DNA of 64,000 nt, taken from Fremontodendron californicum (lineage: Eukaryota > Streptophyta > Magnoliopsida > Malvales > Malvaceae). The notes under the pieces were generated by a model that worked only from the letters and a program-made list of their open reading frames with translations, did no database searches and had not been told where the DNA came from. The DNA lies in the NCBI GenBank assembly GCA_030761205.1, contig JAULJL010000001.1, positions 32,063,145 through 32,127,144 of the forward strand. Direction: 5' to 3'. Shown one piece after another: positions 20,277-32,530 of this stretch (positions are counted from its first letter, which is position 1; every line of letters starts with the position of its first letter). The translations under genes were made by a program, and so were the position numbers.

Positions 20277-23053
20277 TGTGGACACCTAATTTGCTCGGGC
20301 CCCTAAATAAGGTACGTTTTTCCCTTAATCCCTGAGGAAATTTTCCCCTAATCCCATGATCCGATTTTACGCTTTGGGTTGAAAAAGTCAACATGAAAAA
20401 AGTCAAAGTTAGAAAAGTCAAAGTTAAAAAGTCAAAGTCAAACTTGAAGAAATCAAAGTCAAACTTGAAGAAGTCAAAGTCAAACTTAGAGAAAGTCAAA
20501 GTCAAAATTGAAAAAGTCAACTTTAGAAAGTCAATATTAAAAAGGAAACTTGGACGGGGAAGTAATATTGATAATTGAAAGAGTCAACTTTCAATAGTGG
20601 AGGAATGAAATTGAAAGAAATAAAGTTGAATTAAATGATGGAAAAAGATTGGGTAGAGAATTTAAGACAACTTTGGAAGCACTAATTAATTTATAAAAAT
20701 TTGATAGAAATTGGAAGCCCCATATTGGAAATCAAAGGAAATGAAAAAGAGGCCTAACTTTGGAATCCAAGTATTTGAAAAGTTGGTGGAAATTAGAAGA
20801 CCAATTTATGTGTAAGAGCTTGGTGGGAATTAGGAGTCCAATTTAGAAGTCTAATTGGTAAAAATTGGGTAGAAAGTTGGAGACCCAATTTTGAGATCCA
20901 AGTGATGAGAAAGTTGGGTGGAAAGTTGGAGACCCAATTTTAAGATTTAAGTGGTGGCAGATGGAAGCCCAACTTAAAAATCCAATGGATAGAAAGTTGG
21001 GAAGAAGTTGGAAAGCCAATATGTAGGAATTTGGTGGGAGGCTCGATGTTGGTGTCCAAGTAGAAAATTGGTGGGAGATGGAGGGGTGAATTAGAAACAA
21101 ATGAAAAAGTTGAAGGAAAAAATATGGTAATAAGCCTAAGATAAACTTGTAATAAAATGGAGGAATGAAGGCTAGTGTTAGGAGATCAAATGAAAACTTG
21201 GTAAATAAATCAATGAGTCACACAAGGAAGGACATGACTCATCAAGCTAGGACATGAGTTGGTATTGACTAGCCAATAGAAATTAAACTTAGGGAGCAAG
21301 ATGGAGTAGGATTGGCTAGCCAATGAGAGGAGAACTTAATGAGGAAGGCTTGAAGGCCATTGGCTAGTGGAGGAGAGAATTCCATGTGGCTAAAAAAAGA
21401 TGAAGCTATGGGAATAACAAGGGGGATATTCAGCCAAGTGAAAAAGGGAGAGACCATTCGGCCAAAGACACTCGTTTTTTGTTAATAACATGTTATGCAG
21501 GCACAACTCTCATAAGCAGCGGGCCTTAGTAATAGTTTCCCTAGCACGTCGCTTCCTAGCACGTTGCTTCCTGGAACGTCACTCCCTGGCACGTCGCTTC
21601 TATACACGACACTTCCTGGCACGTTGCTTCTTGACAGTAGGACTTCCTATAGTAAAACACAACTATTTGAGGACTGTGGAGCTAACTCCGAAAGGTTGGC
21701 AAGATTCTTGGATTTGCTTCACTCTTGGGATGTCTTAGAGAGCATGGCTTGGAGGCTCAGAGATGGAGACTGTTAAGAAGTCCGCTTCTTAACCTTTCCC
21801 AGGAACACAAGTGCTTCCCTTTCCCACTGAACAGATAGTGCATTCTTAAGCGTGCTGTCACGTAATCTTTTTTCACTGCTGGTTAATAAAACATTAATCG
21901 AGTGTAACCTCCACATAACCTCCATGCCATCCACTACTTTGGTAACCTCCCCCTCTCTCTCACTACCCATGATGGGTGTTACTTACACGTGAGTGATCTT
22001 CTATTAACTTCCCACTCTCTTTGTAACTCATCCTGGTAACTTTCTTTGGAGAGGCTATAAATAAAGGTCCAAATGCTTCATTTGGGATCTTTTGGCCATT
22101 TGACAAACTTTTAGCCGGCTAAGAATTCTCTGCAACCTTTTCTCTGCAATTTCTACAATAACCATACTCTTCACCACACCATCACCTGCCACCACACTTG
22201 TTCTTCAGGGTTTGTTCCAATATTCCTCTCCGCCGTCTCCCTACGACATCTCGTTTTACTGGTTTGCAACATTTCCTCACTCGAACAAAAGAACCCTCTA
22301 CAAAAGGAAAAAGAAAAAAAAGAAAAGGAAGAGAGGAAAAAAAAGGAAAAAGAAAGGAGAAAAGAAAAAAGAGAGAATAGAAAGGCTTGGATTCTTGGAA
22401 AAGCTAGAAGATAGTCTCTTTTCTTCTTTTCTTGATTCTTTGTTTTATGAAGTTTGCTGTTCTTCTCTTCTTATGCTTGAAAGTTTACAAAAGGTTTTTT
22501 TTAAAAAAAAACTATTTTTCTCTTCTCTTTTCAAGCTTTAAAGTTTTCTTCAAAAATGTTTTCTTAAAAATATTACTCTTTTCTTCTCTTTTAAAACTTT
22601 TTAAAGTTTTAAAAATGTTTTTAAATATTTTATTGTTTTTTGACATTTGCAAAATAAAATCTAGTATGAATTGATTTGTCTTCATGAATGTTGTTATGTT
22701 TATTTTTGCAAGTTGATTATGCTCATGTTGCTTGCTTTGTAATATGGTCTATTGTGGTGCATGTTCCATGTGATTCTTTTCATTTTGGTTGTGATGGATC
22801 TTTGAGACAAAGTTAGGTTATGATCTTTATGATCCTAAGCCTTTAAGATTTAGGTGATAGTTTGCAATCCATGAGGTCAACTTTGAGCCAACCTCTTTGT
22901 TCTCTCAAAACATGATTTTCAAAACATTCCAATAGATTTTTGGTTCGGATTAATCAATAGTCCGTAACAAAGATCTTTTTTTTTTTACAATGTTAGGTAT
23001 ACTAAGGTTTGGAAGGTTAGATATGGAGATTATGGGCTAGAAAAAAACTTAAT
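20277..23053 (+). mobile_element. 5' part of the element D LTR
   Basis: It carries GTCAAAGTC/GTCAAC short repeats (20385-20590), blocks built on GTTGGNNNAAGTTGGAGACCCAA (20640-21110), GTGGCACGTCGCTTCCT-type repeats (21535-21625), and a TATA box at 22056 followed by a purine-rich leader (22300-22380). Many small ORFs are low complexity. The repeat-rich U3 followed by TATA and a T-rich U5 matches the plan of element A's LTR. Confidence 0.75.
22056..22063 (+). promoter_or_regulatory. TATA box of element D LTR
   Basis: GGCTATAAATAAAGG, about 1.78 kb into the LTR, analogous in position to the box at 5220. Confidence 0.55.
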
Positions 23054-23402
23054 TAAACTCAAGATTACTAGATCTTTGAGTTAAGGTATGATTTCTAATC
23101 ATATGTATGCTTTATAATTACAAGATCGCATTAAAATTTTACAAGCATGATCCTGTTAGATTCGGCTATCTCTTTGTTTTTATTCTGCTGCGTTCATGTT
23201 CTTCTTTAATTCGATTATTGTTTGAGCACGAGGTTGAATCCCAACAGATTGGTGGTGACTCCATTTCTTTTTCGAGGTTGTTTTCAAACTCTCATTTTAT
23301 TTCAAGAGGAATTAAGTCGTCTTTTCCTCTTTTCCCCCAATGTCACACTTAACGAGTAATGTCTCGTTATGGGACTTGTTATTGTTTTAGGTTGCGACAG
23401 CT

Positions 23403-23415
23403 TGGCGACTCCGCT
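23403..23415 (+). promoter_or_regulatory. Primer binding site, left arm (Ogre tRNA-Arg type)
   Basis: TGGCGACTCCGCT lies 3 nt after the LTR end ...GGTTGCGACA (23399). The right-arm counterpart keeps a longer match. Ogre elements are described as using this kind of tRNA-Arg site. The left copy diverges after CCGCT, so it has decayed. Confidence 0.8.
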
Positions 23416-25240
23416 CTTAGAGAGTCAGGCCTAAATTTGTTGTGTGTTATCAAAAGTCTCGGTTTGTTGGTTTTTAGTTGGTATTTAATTTTAATTCCTG
23501 CATTTTTTTTAAATAAGGAGAATTTTGAAAATAAAATGTTTTTAAATATGTTCATTTACATGCATATTATTACTGTTCTCTAGTTATTTAATCTTGTAAA
23601 TTGTTATTGTCCATTTGTTATTTAACCTTGCATGTTATTACTACTCTCTGGTTGGTTAATGCGTTACACTATTCTTGATCTTTGTTTTAATAAATTGCTG
23701 GGGCATTTGGAATAAGGGTTGAAGAATAGGTGGTGAAAGGTTTGTTTGTTACTCCTCACACATTACACTGCACTTGCATTTGCATTTGCATATCAAGAGC
23801 CCTATACCCGGGTTTTGTCTTTTTAAGTGGAAGTAAAGTACCTACGCTTCGTGTGGCAATAGCCTTTATCAAAGATAAGTTTTAAAGGTTTTCTATCCTT
23901 TATTCTTCATCCTTTATCAAATAACCAAGTTTTGACAATTTTTTTAAAACATATTTCATGCCTTAGCCGAAACCTATCTAGTGTTTTTGTGCTTGTTCTT
24001 GCTTGATATTGATTGCTTGCTTGGTTGTGTTCATATTTTTTACTCATGATTTATCTATTGTCATATGATTGTGGGCTGTCATACCATGCATTTCATGACA
24101 TTTAAATTAGGTTTTTGGCCAAGATCAACCAATGATCTCAAGCCAAAAATCCTTTGTCTATGATAGTTGAGAGAATGATATTTTAGATTGGGTATTCTGA
24201 CTTTGATTTTTTTTTTTAATACTCATCTATGGTCAAAATAATTTGATTTTTTTATCACATGACTATATAGAGGATGCCTTGATATTTTTTTCAAGATTTT
24301 TAGATTTTTAGATTTTTTTTATCATGGTTGAAAAAATGGTTTTTAACAAAGCAGTTTTAGGTCACTGTCTTGACTTTGGTAAAATTTCGGTCATAGTAAC
24401 CTTGCTCCAAAAATTAAGCTTATTTTTTTCCATGAAGATCAACATGTTTTAGGTCTTCCATAAGTTTTTCAAAATTTTTTGAACTTTACTAGAAGGATAA
24501 AAAACTCGGGTTTCAAAACTGCCAGTGGGAGTCAGATTTGTTTTTAAGAAATAGTAATTTTCTGTTTTGGCTAGGATATTAAGAGGGGGCTGATTTGAGA
24601 CATTAGTTACTGTCTTAGGTTAATTCCAAGTCATTTCAATCATAAAATTTGATTTTATAAAATTTGAATCAAGGGTAGTCAACCCGTATTTTAAAAACTA
24701 GGAAAATAGAGCCTTTTAAAGGGGGGATTTCGGTCATGAGGCTATTTTCATTCAAAAATTTCAAATTTTTAAAATCTGAGCCCAAAGTCTTTCGATTTTG
24801 AAAAGTCGATTTAAGTATCTTCCAAAGGTAGTCAGATACCTTTTTAGGTATACGGATGTCCTTACTCTAAGGAAGAAATACATCTCTATGCATTGCATTT
24901 TTAAAATGTTTAAATTTTACTTTGACATAAAACGTGTGTTTCGATTTTGTAAACATTTGGCGAGAATTAGTTCTTAATCTTTTCCAGGTTACCGGGGAGG
25001 TTAGAAAATACTTCAACGCACGTGTTTATGAAATTGAAAGATATTGGATTTTGTTTTATTCGGAATCATATAAATATCATAAGAAAGAAATATTTTTCGA
25101 GCTTTACCGGGTTTGCCGGAGAGTGTGGTAATATTTTTCGATATATGCTTTTTGTATGATTCCTCACATGAAAATTCTATGTCCATGAATATTCCATGTT
25201 GATGTCATTTTATAATTATGTTGCCATAATTAGATTTTGC
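23416..25240 (+). other. Leader and LTR-like body in the left arm
   Basis: No coding potential. 23416-24000 is the leader after the primer site. From about 24080 the sequence resembles the U5 half of element A's LTR: a GGGGGCTGATTTGAGACATTAGTTACTG block near 24575 corresponds to one near 6757, and TATACGGATGTCCTTA (24850) to one near 7024. LTR-body sequence directly after a leader suggests an internally deleted LTR-leader-LTR derivative. Confidence 0.55.
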
Positions 25241-25241
25241 C

Positions 25242-26340
25242 ATGTCTAGTGTGCCATGTCATTCATTCATTTTTTATGTCATTCATCCATATGTCATGTC
25301 ATGTCATTTAATTTATGCCATGTCATTTTCTATGTCATTTAGGCATTTGGTCATTTTTCACATGCCATGTCATTTTTCATATGCCATGACATTTTCTATG
25401 TCAATTAAATATATTAGGTCATTTTTCATATGACATGTCATTTTCCATGACATTTAGATATTAGGTTATTTTCATATGCCATGACATTTTCTATGTCATT
25501 TAAATATTAGGTCATTTTTCATATGACATGTCATTTTCCATGACATTTAGATATTAGGTTATTTTACTAAGCCATGACATTTTCTATGTCATTTTTCATA
25601 TGACATGTCATTTTCAATGACATATGTCATGTCATTTTCAATGACATTTAGATATCAGGTTATTTTCATATGCCATGGCATTTTTTTATGTCATTTAAAT
25701 ATTAGGTCATTTTTCATATGACATGTCATTTTCCATGACATTTAGATATTAGGTTATTTTCATATGCCATGAAATTTTCTATGTCATTTAAATATTAGCA
25801 TTTTTCATATGACATGTCATTTTCCATGACATTTAGATATCAGGTTATTTTTATATGCAATGACATTTTCTATGTCATTTAAATATGACATGTCATTTTC
25901 CATGAAATTTAGATATTAGGTTATTTTCATATGCCATGACATTTTCTATGTCATTTAGATGTTAGGTCATTTTTCATATGACATGTCATTTTCCATGACA
26001 TTTAGATATTAGGTTATTTTCATATGCCATGACATTTTTTATGTCATTTAGATATTATATCATTTTTCATATGACATGTTATTTTCCATGACATTTAGAC
26101 ATTAGGTTATTTTCATTATGCCATGACATTTTTCCATGTCATTTAGATATTAGGTCATTTTTCATATGACATGACATTTAGACTTTAGGTTATTTTCATT
26201 ATGCCATGACATTTTCCATGTCATTTAGATATTAGGTCATTTTTCATATGACATGTCATTTTCCATGACATTGAGACATTGGGTTATTTTCATGTGCTAT
26301 GTCATTTAGCATTTTAGGTTATTTTTCTATGTCACTTAGA
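25242..26340. repeat. Tandem array, about 93-bp unit, left arm
   Basis: The unit reads GACATTTAGATATTAGGTTA, then TTTTCATATGCCATGACATT, then TCTATGTCATTTAAATATTA, then GGTCATTTTTCATATGACAT, then GTCATTTTCCAT, with about ten copies. Each is a pair of related ~46-bp half units. The motif ATGACATGTCAT inside it is palindromic. The mirror array is in the right arm. Confidence 0.88.
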
Positions 26341-26901
26341 TCTTAGGTCATGCATATGCCATGCCACTTATTTCATGCATTTATCTAGCTGGTTGTTCAT
26401 GCATTTCTACATTCCCCACTTGATTTTTGACTTAAGCCAATCAATGGCTCAAAGCCAAGCTCTTTTGAGCATGCTTGTGGAAAATTAAAGGTTGCACTAG
26501 TTGGATTTTCTGACTTTAGGATTTACGTCTTTTCCAAAGGTATTCGGATACCTTTTTAGGTATACGGATGTCCTTGCTTCATAGGAGAAATACATTTCCA
26601 TGCATTGCATTTTCCATGTTCATGCATATTCCATGATATCTAAGTTTTTGGATATTCTATGATAATGTCATTTTGTGCTTTTTGCCTTGTCATGATTTCT
26701 TTTGCCATGTCATTTAGATTATGCCATGTCATCTAGATTTTGCCATGTCAAGCATGCCATGTCATTAATTCTTTTTGTCTTGTCATTCACTCTTTTGCCA
26801 TGTCATTACTAATGATATACATATTCATAACCATCTTTTTAAAATGATTTCTAATGCAATAAAAGATTTTCAAAAAAATAAGGTTATTCCCGAGTTAAAA
26901 T

Positions 26902-28021
26902 AATTCATGAGTTCTTTGCCGGGTTGACGGGGAGGTTATCATCAATTATCATTAGCAACGGAATATCTTTCTTTCAAAAATGAGTGGGATTTGGAGATTT
27001 TCTAAATAAATAAAAATTTCTATGTTTTGCCAGGGAATATGAGAAAATTTTGAGTGGATAAATTCCGGATCATTTTTTCAACTAGAAATGGGATTATTTT
27101 TCTTTAAAATGGGAATTATTTTAAAATGCCAATTTCAAAACCTATTTTACCGAGACTCAAGATAACACACGATTAATAAGGTACCGTTTTATACGGGCGT
27201 TGTGGGGCTGCTAATCCTTCCCCGTACGTAATCGACTCCCGAACCCGCTTCTTTGATTTCTCTGGTTTAAAAGTGCATACTTCGAAATTAGTTTTTAAAA
27301 AATGCTTTAATTAATTTTAAAATGTTTTATAAAATAGGTTCAAATAGGTGGCTGATCACACATAGCCAAAAAAGATTGTGTTGGTATATGCCCTAGAGCC
27401 AATCGGTTTGGTCAGGCATAAACTACCAATAATGCAAACCCATCACTATATCTTAGTGATATAAGGTTTTCCTTCATGTTAGTATGATGATAAGGAGTTA
27501 TTAAGTACTAATCGGATGAAGCCCATGGAACATAATGGCCTTGCAAAGGAATTATATATAATTGTGAGATCCTTATGCATCAAAGGCATGTTCCTAAAAC
27601 GGTTCCTGGTCATCGTATTGCCAAGACGAGGCATTGGCAATGCTCAAAGACTGGTACATGTTAAGCCAACTTACTTAGTAAGCAACTGATCTCACGTTTT
27701 GAAGTATAAGGGATACTTTAGGATAACATGTAGGTGCTTGTCTGTTGAACAAGTTCACTGAACATGGCCCGCTGTGAGAACTCCATTTGGTATTGTCACT
27801 CAAGTGTCTACGGAAACGTTCTCACGTGTCAGTCGTGTAAGTAGTCCTCTGACTTGTGATACCAGGTCATCTTGTATGGAGAGTGTCATACTTTGATTCC
27901 ATCACGAATGAGTCCCAAACAAGAGTGATGCTTATGGTAGGGTGGTTTTGGGTATGACATGAACCATACGAAGATGGATGAGTGATCCAGAGAGGATTCA
28001 CCACTCCAAGTGACATATCTC
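26902..28021. other. Loop of the giant inverted repeat
   Basis: 1120 bp unique to the centre. The first 477 bp are the Tat/Ogre LTR body up to ...AAAAAAGATTG (27378), matching element A near 7500-7990. From 27379 to 28021 is the end of a copia-like LTR in reverse (TGTTGGTATATGCCCTAGAG...). No gene. Confidence 0.8.
27379..28021 (-). mobile_element. Copia-like LTR, 3' end portion, reverse orientation
   Basis: It begins TGTTGGTATATGCC directly after GATTG (27374-27378). It is a diverged reverse complement of about 58320-58860 (for example the block around CAAAGACTGGTACATGTTAAGCC, and ATTGTGAGATCCTTATGCAT). The other end of the same family, AATCCCAACA followed by GATTG, lies at 23237-23251 and in reverse at 31531-31545. 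GATTG is therefore the likely 5-bp target duplication of a copia-type LTR insertion into the Tat/Ogre LTR. Confidence 0.75.
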
Positions 28022-28559
28022 ATTTTAACTCGGGAATAACCTTATTTTATTGAAAATCTTTTATTGCATTAGAAATCATTTTAAAAAGATGGTTATGAAT
28101 ATGCAAATCATTACTATTTACATGGCAAATGAGTGAATGACAAGACAAAAAGAATTAATGACATGGCATAATCTAAATGACATGGCAAAAGAAATGATGA
28201 CATGGCAAAAAGCACAAAATGACATTATCATAGAATATCCAAAAAATTAGATATCATGGAATATGCACGAACATGGAAAATGCAGTGCATGGAAATTTAT
28301 TTCTCCCATGAAGCAAGGACATCCGTATACCTAAAAAGGTATCGACTACCTTTGGAAGAGACCTAAATCCTAAAGTCAGAAAATCCAACTAGTGCAACCT
28401 TTAATTTTCCACAAGCATGCTCAAAAGAGCTTGGCTTTGAGCCATTGATTGGCTTAAGTCAAAAATCAAGCGGGGAATGTAGAAATGAATGAACAACCAG
28501 CAAGATAAATGCATGAAATAAGTGGCATGGCATATGCATGACCTAAGTTCTAAGTGACA

Positions 28560-29480
28560 TGGCAAAATAACCTAGAATGCTAAAAGACATAGCACATGAA
28601 AATAACCCAATGTCTAAATGTCATGGAAAATGACATGTCATATGAAAAATGACCTAATATCTAAATGACATGAAAAATGTCATGTCATAATAAAAATAAC
28701 CTAAAGTCTAAATGTCATGGAAAATAACATGTCATATGAAAAATGACCTAATATCTAAATGACATGGAAAAATGTCATGGCATAATGAAAATAACCTAAT
28801 GACTAAATGTCATGGAAAATGACATGTCATATGAAAAATGACATAGAAAATGTCATGGCATATGAAAATAACCTAATATCTATATGTCGTGGAAAATGAC
28901 ATGTCATATGAAAAATAACCTAATATGTAAATGACATAGAAAATGTTATGGCATATGAAAATAACCTAATATCTAAATGTCAAGGAAAATGACATGTCAT
29001 ATGAAAAATGACTTAATATTTAAATGACATAGAAAATGTCATGGCATATGAAAATAACCTAATATCTAAATGTCATGGAAAATGACATGTCATATGAAAA
29101 ATGACCTAATATTTAAATGACATAGAAAATGTCATGGCATATGAAAATAACCTAATATCTAAATGTCATGGAAAATGACATGTCATATGAAAAATGACCT
29201 AATATTTAAATGACATAGAAAATGTCATGGCTTAGGAAAATAACCTAATATCTAAATGTCATAGAAAATGACATGTCATATGAAAAATGACCTAATATTT
29301 AAATGACATAGAAAATGTCATGGCATATGAAAATAACCTAATATCTAAATGTCATGGAAAATGACATGTCATATGAAAAATGACCTAATATATTTAAATG
29401 ACATAGAAAATGTCATGGCATATGAAAAATGACGTGGCATGTAAAAAATGACCTAATGCCTAAATGACATGGCATAAATT
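28560..29480. repeat. Tandem array, about 93-bp unit, right arm
   Basis: Mirror of the left array (units such as ATGTCATGGAAAATGACATG followed by TCATATGAAAAATGACCTAA), about nine copies. The two arrays could pair with each other in many registers. Confidence 0.88.
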
Positions 29481-31360
29481 AAATGACATGACATATGGAT
29501 GAATGACATAGAAAATGAATGAATGACATGGCATACTAGACATGGCAAAATCTAATTATGGCAACATGAATATAAAATGACATCAACATGGAATATTCAT
29601 GGACATAGAATTTTCATGTGAGGAATCATACAAATAGCATATATCAAAAAATATTACCACACTCTCCGGCAAACCCGATAAAGCTCGAAAAATATTTCTT
29701 TCTTTTGATATTTATATGATTCAGAATAAAATAAAATCCTATATCTTTCAATTTCATAAACACGTGCATTGAAGTATTTTAACCTCCCCGGTAACCCGGC
29801 AAAGATTAAGAACTAATTCTCTCCAAATGTTTAGGAAATCGAAACACAGATTTTATGTCAAATTAAAATTTAAAACATTTTAAAAATGCAATGCATAGAG
29901 ATGTATTTCTTCCTTCGAGTAAGGACATCCTATACCTAAAAAGATATCCGACTACCTTTGGAAGAGACTTAAATTGGATTTTCAAAATCGAAAGACTTTG
30001 GGCTCGGATTTTAAAAAATTGGAATTTTTGAATGAAAATAGCCTCATGGCCGAAATCCCCCTTTAAAAAGCTCTATTTTCCTAGGCTTTAAAATCCGGGT
30101 TGACTACCCTTGATCTGACTTTTATAAAATCAAATTTTATGATTGAAATGACTTTGAAATTGACCTAAGACAGTAACTAATGTCTCAAATCAGCCCCTTC
30201 TTAATATCCTGACCAAAACAGAAAATTACTATTTCTTAAAAACAAATCTGACTCCCACTAGCAGTTTTGAAACCCAATTTGTTTACCCTTCTATAAAATT
30301 TCAAAAAATTATGAAAAAATTAGGGAAGACCTAAAACATGTTGATCTTCTTGGGAAAAATAATCTTAATTTTTGGAGCAAGGTTACTATGACCGAAATTT
30401 TACCAAAGTCAAGACAGTGAGCTAAAACTAATTTGTTAAAAACCATTTTTTCAACCATGATAAAAAAAATCTTAAAATCTTGAAAAAAAAAAAACATGGC
30501 ATCCTCTAAATGACTATTGCATGTGATAAACAAATCAAATTATTTTGACCATGGATGAGTATTAAAAAAAAAATCAAAGTGAGAATACCCAATCTACAAT
30601 ATCATTCTCTCAACTATCATAGACAAAGGATTTTTGGCTTGAGATCATTGGTTGATCTTGGCCAAAAGCCTAATTGAAATGTCATGAAATGCATGGTATG
30701 ACAGCCCACAATCATATGACAATAGATAAATCATGAGTAAAAAATATAAACACAACCAAGCAAGCAAGCAATATCAGGCAAGAACAAACACAAAAACACT
30801 AGATAGGTTTCGGCTAAGGCATGAAATATGTAAAAAAAATTTGTCAAAACTTGGTTATTTGATAAAGGATGAAGAATAAAGGATAGAAAACCTTTAAAAC
30901 TTATCTTTGATAAAGGCTATTGCCACACGAAGTGTAGGTACTTTACTTCCACTTAAAAGGACGGAACTCGGGTATAGGGCTCATGATATGCAAATGCAAG
31001 TGTAGTGTAATGTAATGTGTGAGGAGGAACAAACAAACCTTTCACCACCTATTCTACAACCCTTATTCCAAATGCCCCAGCAATTTATTAAAACAAAGAT
31101 CAAGAATAGTGTAACGCATTAACCAACCAGAGAGCAGTAATAACATAAAGGTTAAATAACAAATGGACAATAACAGTACAAGATTAAATAACTAGAGAAC
31201 AGTAATAATATGCATGCAAATGAACATATTTAAAAACATTTTATTTTCAAAATTCTCCTTATTTAAAAAAAATGTGGGAATTAAAATTAAATACCAATAA
31301 AAATCGACAAATCGAGATTTTTGATAACACACAAGTAATTCTAGGCCTAACTCTCTTAGT

Positions 31361-31379
31361 GTCCCCAGCGGAGTCGCCA
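31361..31379 (-). promoter_or_regulatory. Primer binding site, right arm (Ogre tRNA-Arg type)
   Basis: On the minus strand TGGCGACTCCGCTGGGGAC follows the LTR end TTGCAACA (31383). It is the most complete such site in the window. Confidence 0.85.
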
Positions 31380-31535
31380 AGCTGTTGCAACCTAAAAAAT
31401 AACAAGTCCCATAACGAGACATTACTCATTAAGTGTGATATTGGGGGAAACAGAGGAAAAGATGACTTAATTTCTCTTGAAATAAAATGAGGGTTTGAAA
31501 ACAACCTCAAAAAAGAAATTGAGTCGCCACCAATC

Positions 31536-32530
31536 TGTTGGGATTTGACCTCATGCTCAAACAATAATCGAATTAAAGAAGAACATGAACGCAGCGGAAT
31601 AATAAACAAAGAGATAGCCGAATCTAACAGGATCATGCTTGTAAAATTTTAATGCGATCTTGTAATTATAAAGCATACATATGATTAGAAATCATACCTT
31701 AACTCAAAGATCTAGTAATCTTGAGTTTACAAACAGCCCACTCAATCTTGAACACCAAGCTGTCAATCCGAGTCTTGAAGCCACACAAGTGTCTGGCCTC
31801 TAACGGTAATCTACACAAGATGATCAGGAAAACGTTCATAAGGTAGGAATGGAGTCTTGCCGAAAATGATGCTAGTAGTTTAGGTTTCAAGAAACCTCTC
31901 CCCATCTAAACATCCATGGCCGAATGCTTCATAAGCATCAAGAAGAAGAAAAACGTTTTTCCTTCTCCTTCGGGTTTGGTGCTCTTTTCTTCACTCTATG
32001 CCTTTTCTCTCTTGAAAGAAAATGTTTTTCTCTCTAGCAATCCTTGAAGAGGCAAGGAGGAAGTCAAGAAATCAAGAAGACACCAAAGCCTCAAAGCATA
32101 TCACATATGCGGCTAGACCATTAGGGAGATCAATGGCTATCTTGTTTCTTTTATAGGGGGTGGCAATCACTCCAGGGTTTGGACTATGGGCAATAACTCT
32201 TATGTATTTGCACTTAAGTCCTTCCACTTAATTAAACTATTTAATTAAGTCCCTATTGATTAAATTCTCAAATTAGCTTAAGCCAAGAAAAAATGAGATA
32301 TTTTGTGCCTTTTTTGAACAAAAAAAAGTCTATGCACTTTTTAACAAAAAAAAAAAACTATTTTGTGCCTTTAAAAAGTACCTTGGCCGAACCATCATGG
32401 GGAGAATTCAAAGTTCATTTTTTGATTTTTTAAGGTTTGCAAACAAGGTTTTGAGAAAACGAGCTTGGATGGCTAAAACGAGTTTCAAAAACAAGTCAAA
32501 ATTTTTATTAATCACACTATGTAGGTCCGG
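31536..32530 (+). mobile_element. Copia-like LTR, 5' portion
   Basis: It begins TGTTGGGATTTGACCTCATG after CAATC (complement of GATTG). It shares with the copy at 57339 the blocks GCAGCGGAATAA, GGCCTCTAACGGTAATCTACACAAG and GATGCTAGTAGTNTAGGTT, in the same order. Clear resemblance fades after about 32290; 32290-32530 is unclassified. The part up to 31729 belongs to the right arm. Confidence 0.7.

Larger units (their letters stand above)
23054..26901 (+). repeat. Left arm of a giant imperfect inverted repeat (3.85 kb)
   Basis: The arm pairs with 28022-31729 in reverse complement, from outer ends (TAAACTCAAGATTACTAG / CTAGTAATCTTGAGTTTA) to inner ends (ATAAGGTTATTCCCGAGTTA / reverse). In order it holds the start of a copia-like LTR in reverse (to 23246), GATTG, the last ~150 bp of a Tat/Ogre LTR (to 23399), the primer binding site and leader, LTR-like body sequence and a tandem array. 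By eye the arms are about 90% identical. Confidence 0.9.
28022..31729 (-). repeat. Right arm of the giant inverted repeat (3.71 kb)
   Basis: Reverse complement of 23054-26901, slightly shorter because its tandem array has fewer units. Read on the minus strand it has the copia-like LTR start, LTR end (...GGTTGCAACA), primer binding site, leader and LTR body in the same order as the left arm. Two primer sites therefore face each other. Confidence 0.9.

Noticed and set aside
25242..29480. CRISPR-like arrays of regularly spaced repeats
   Set aside because: The genome is a plant nuclear one, repeats are contiguous with no unique spacers, and they lie inside LTR-related sequence.
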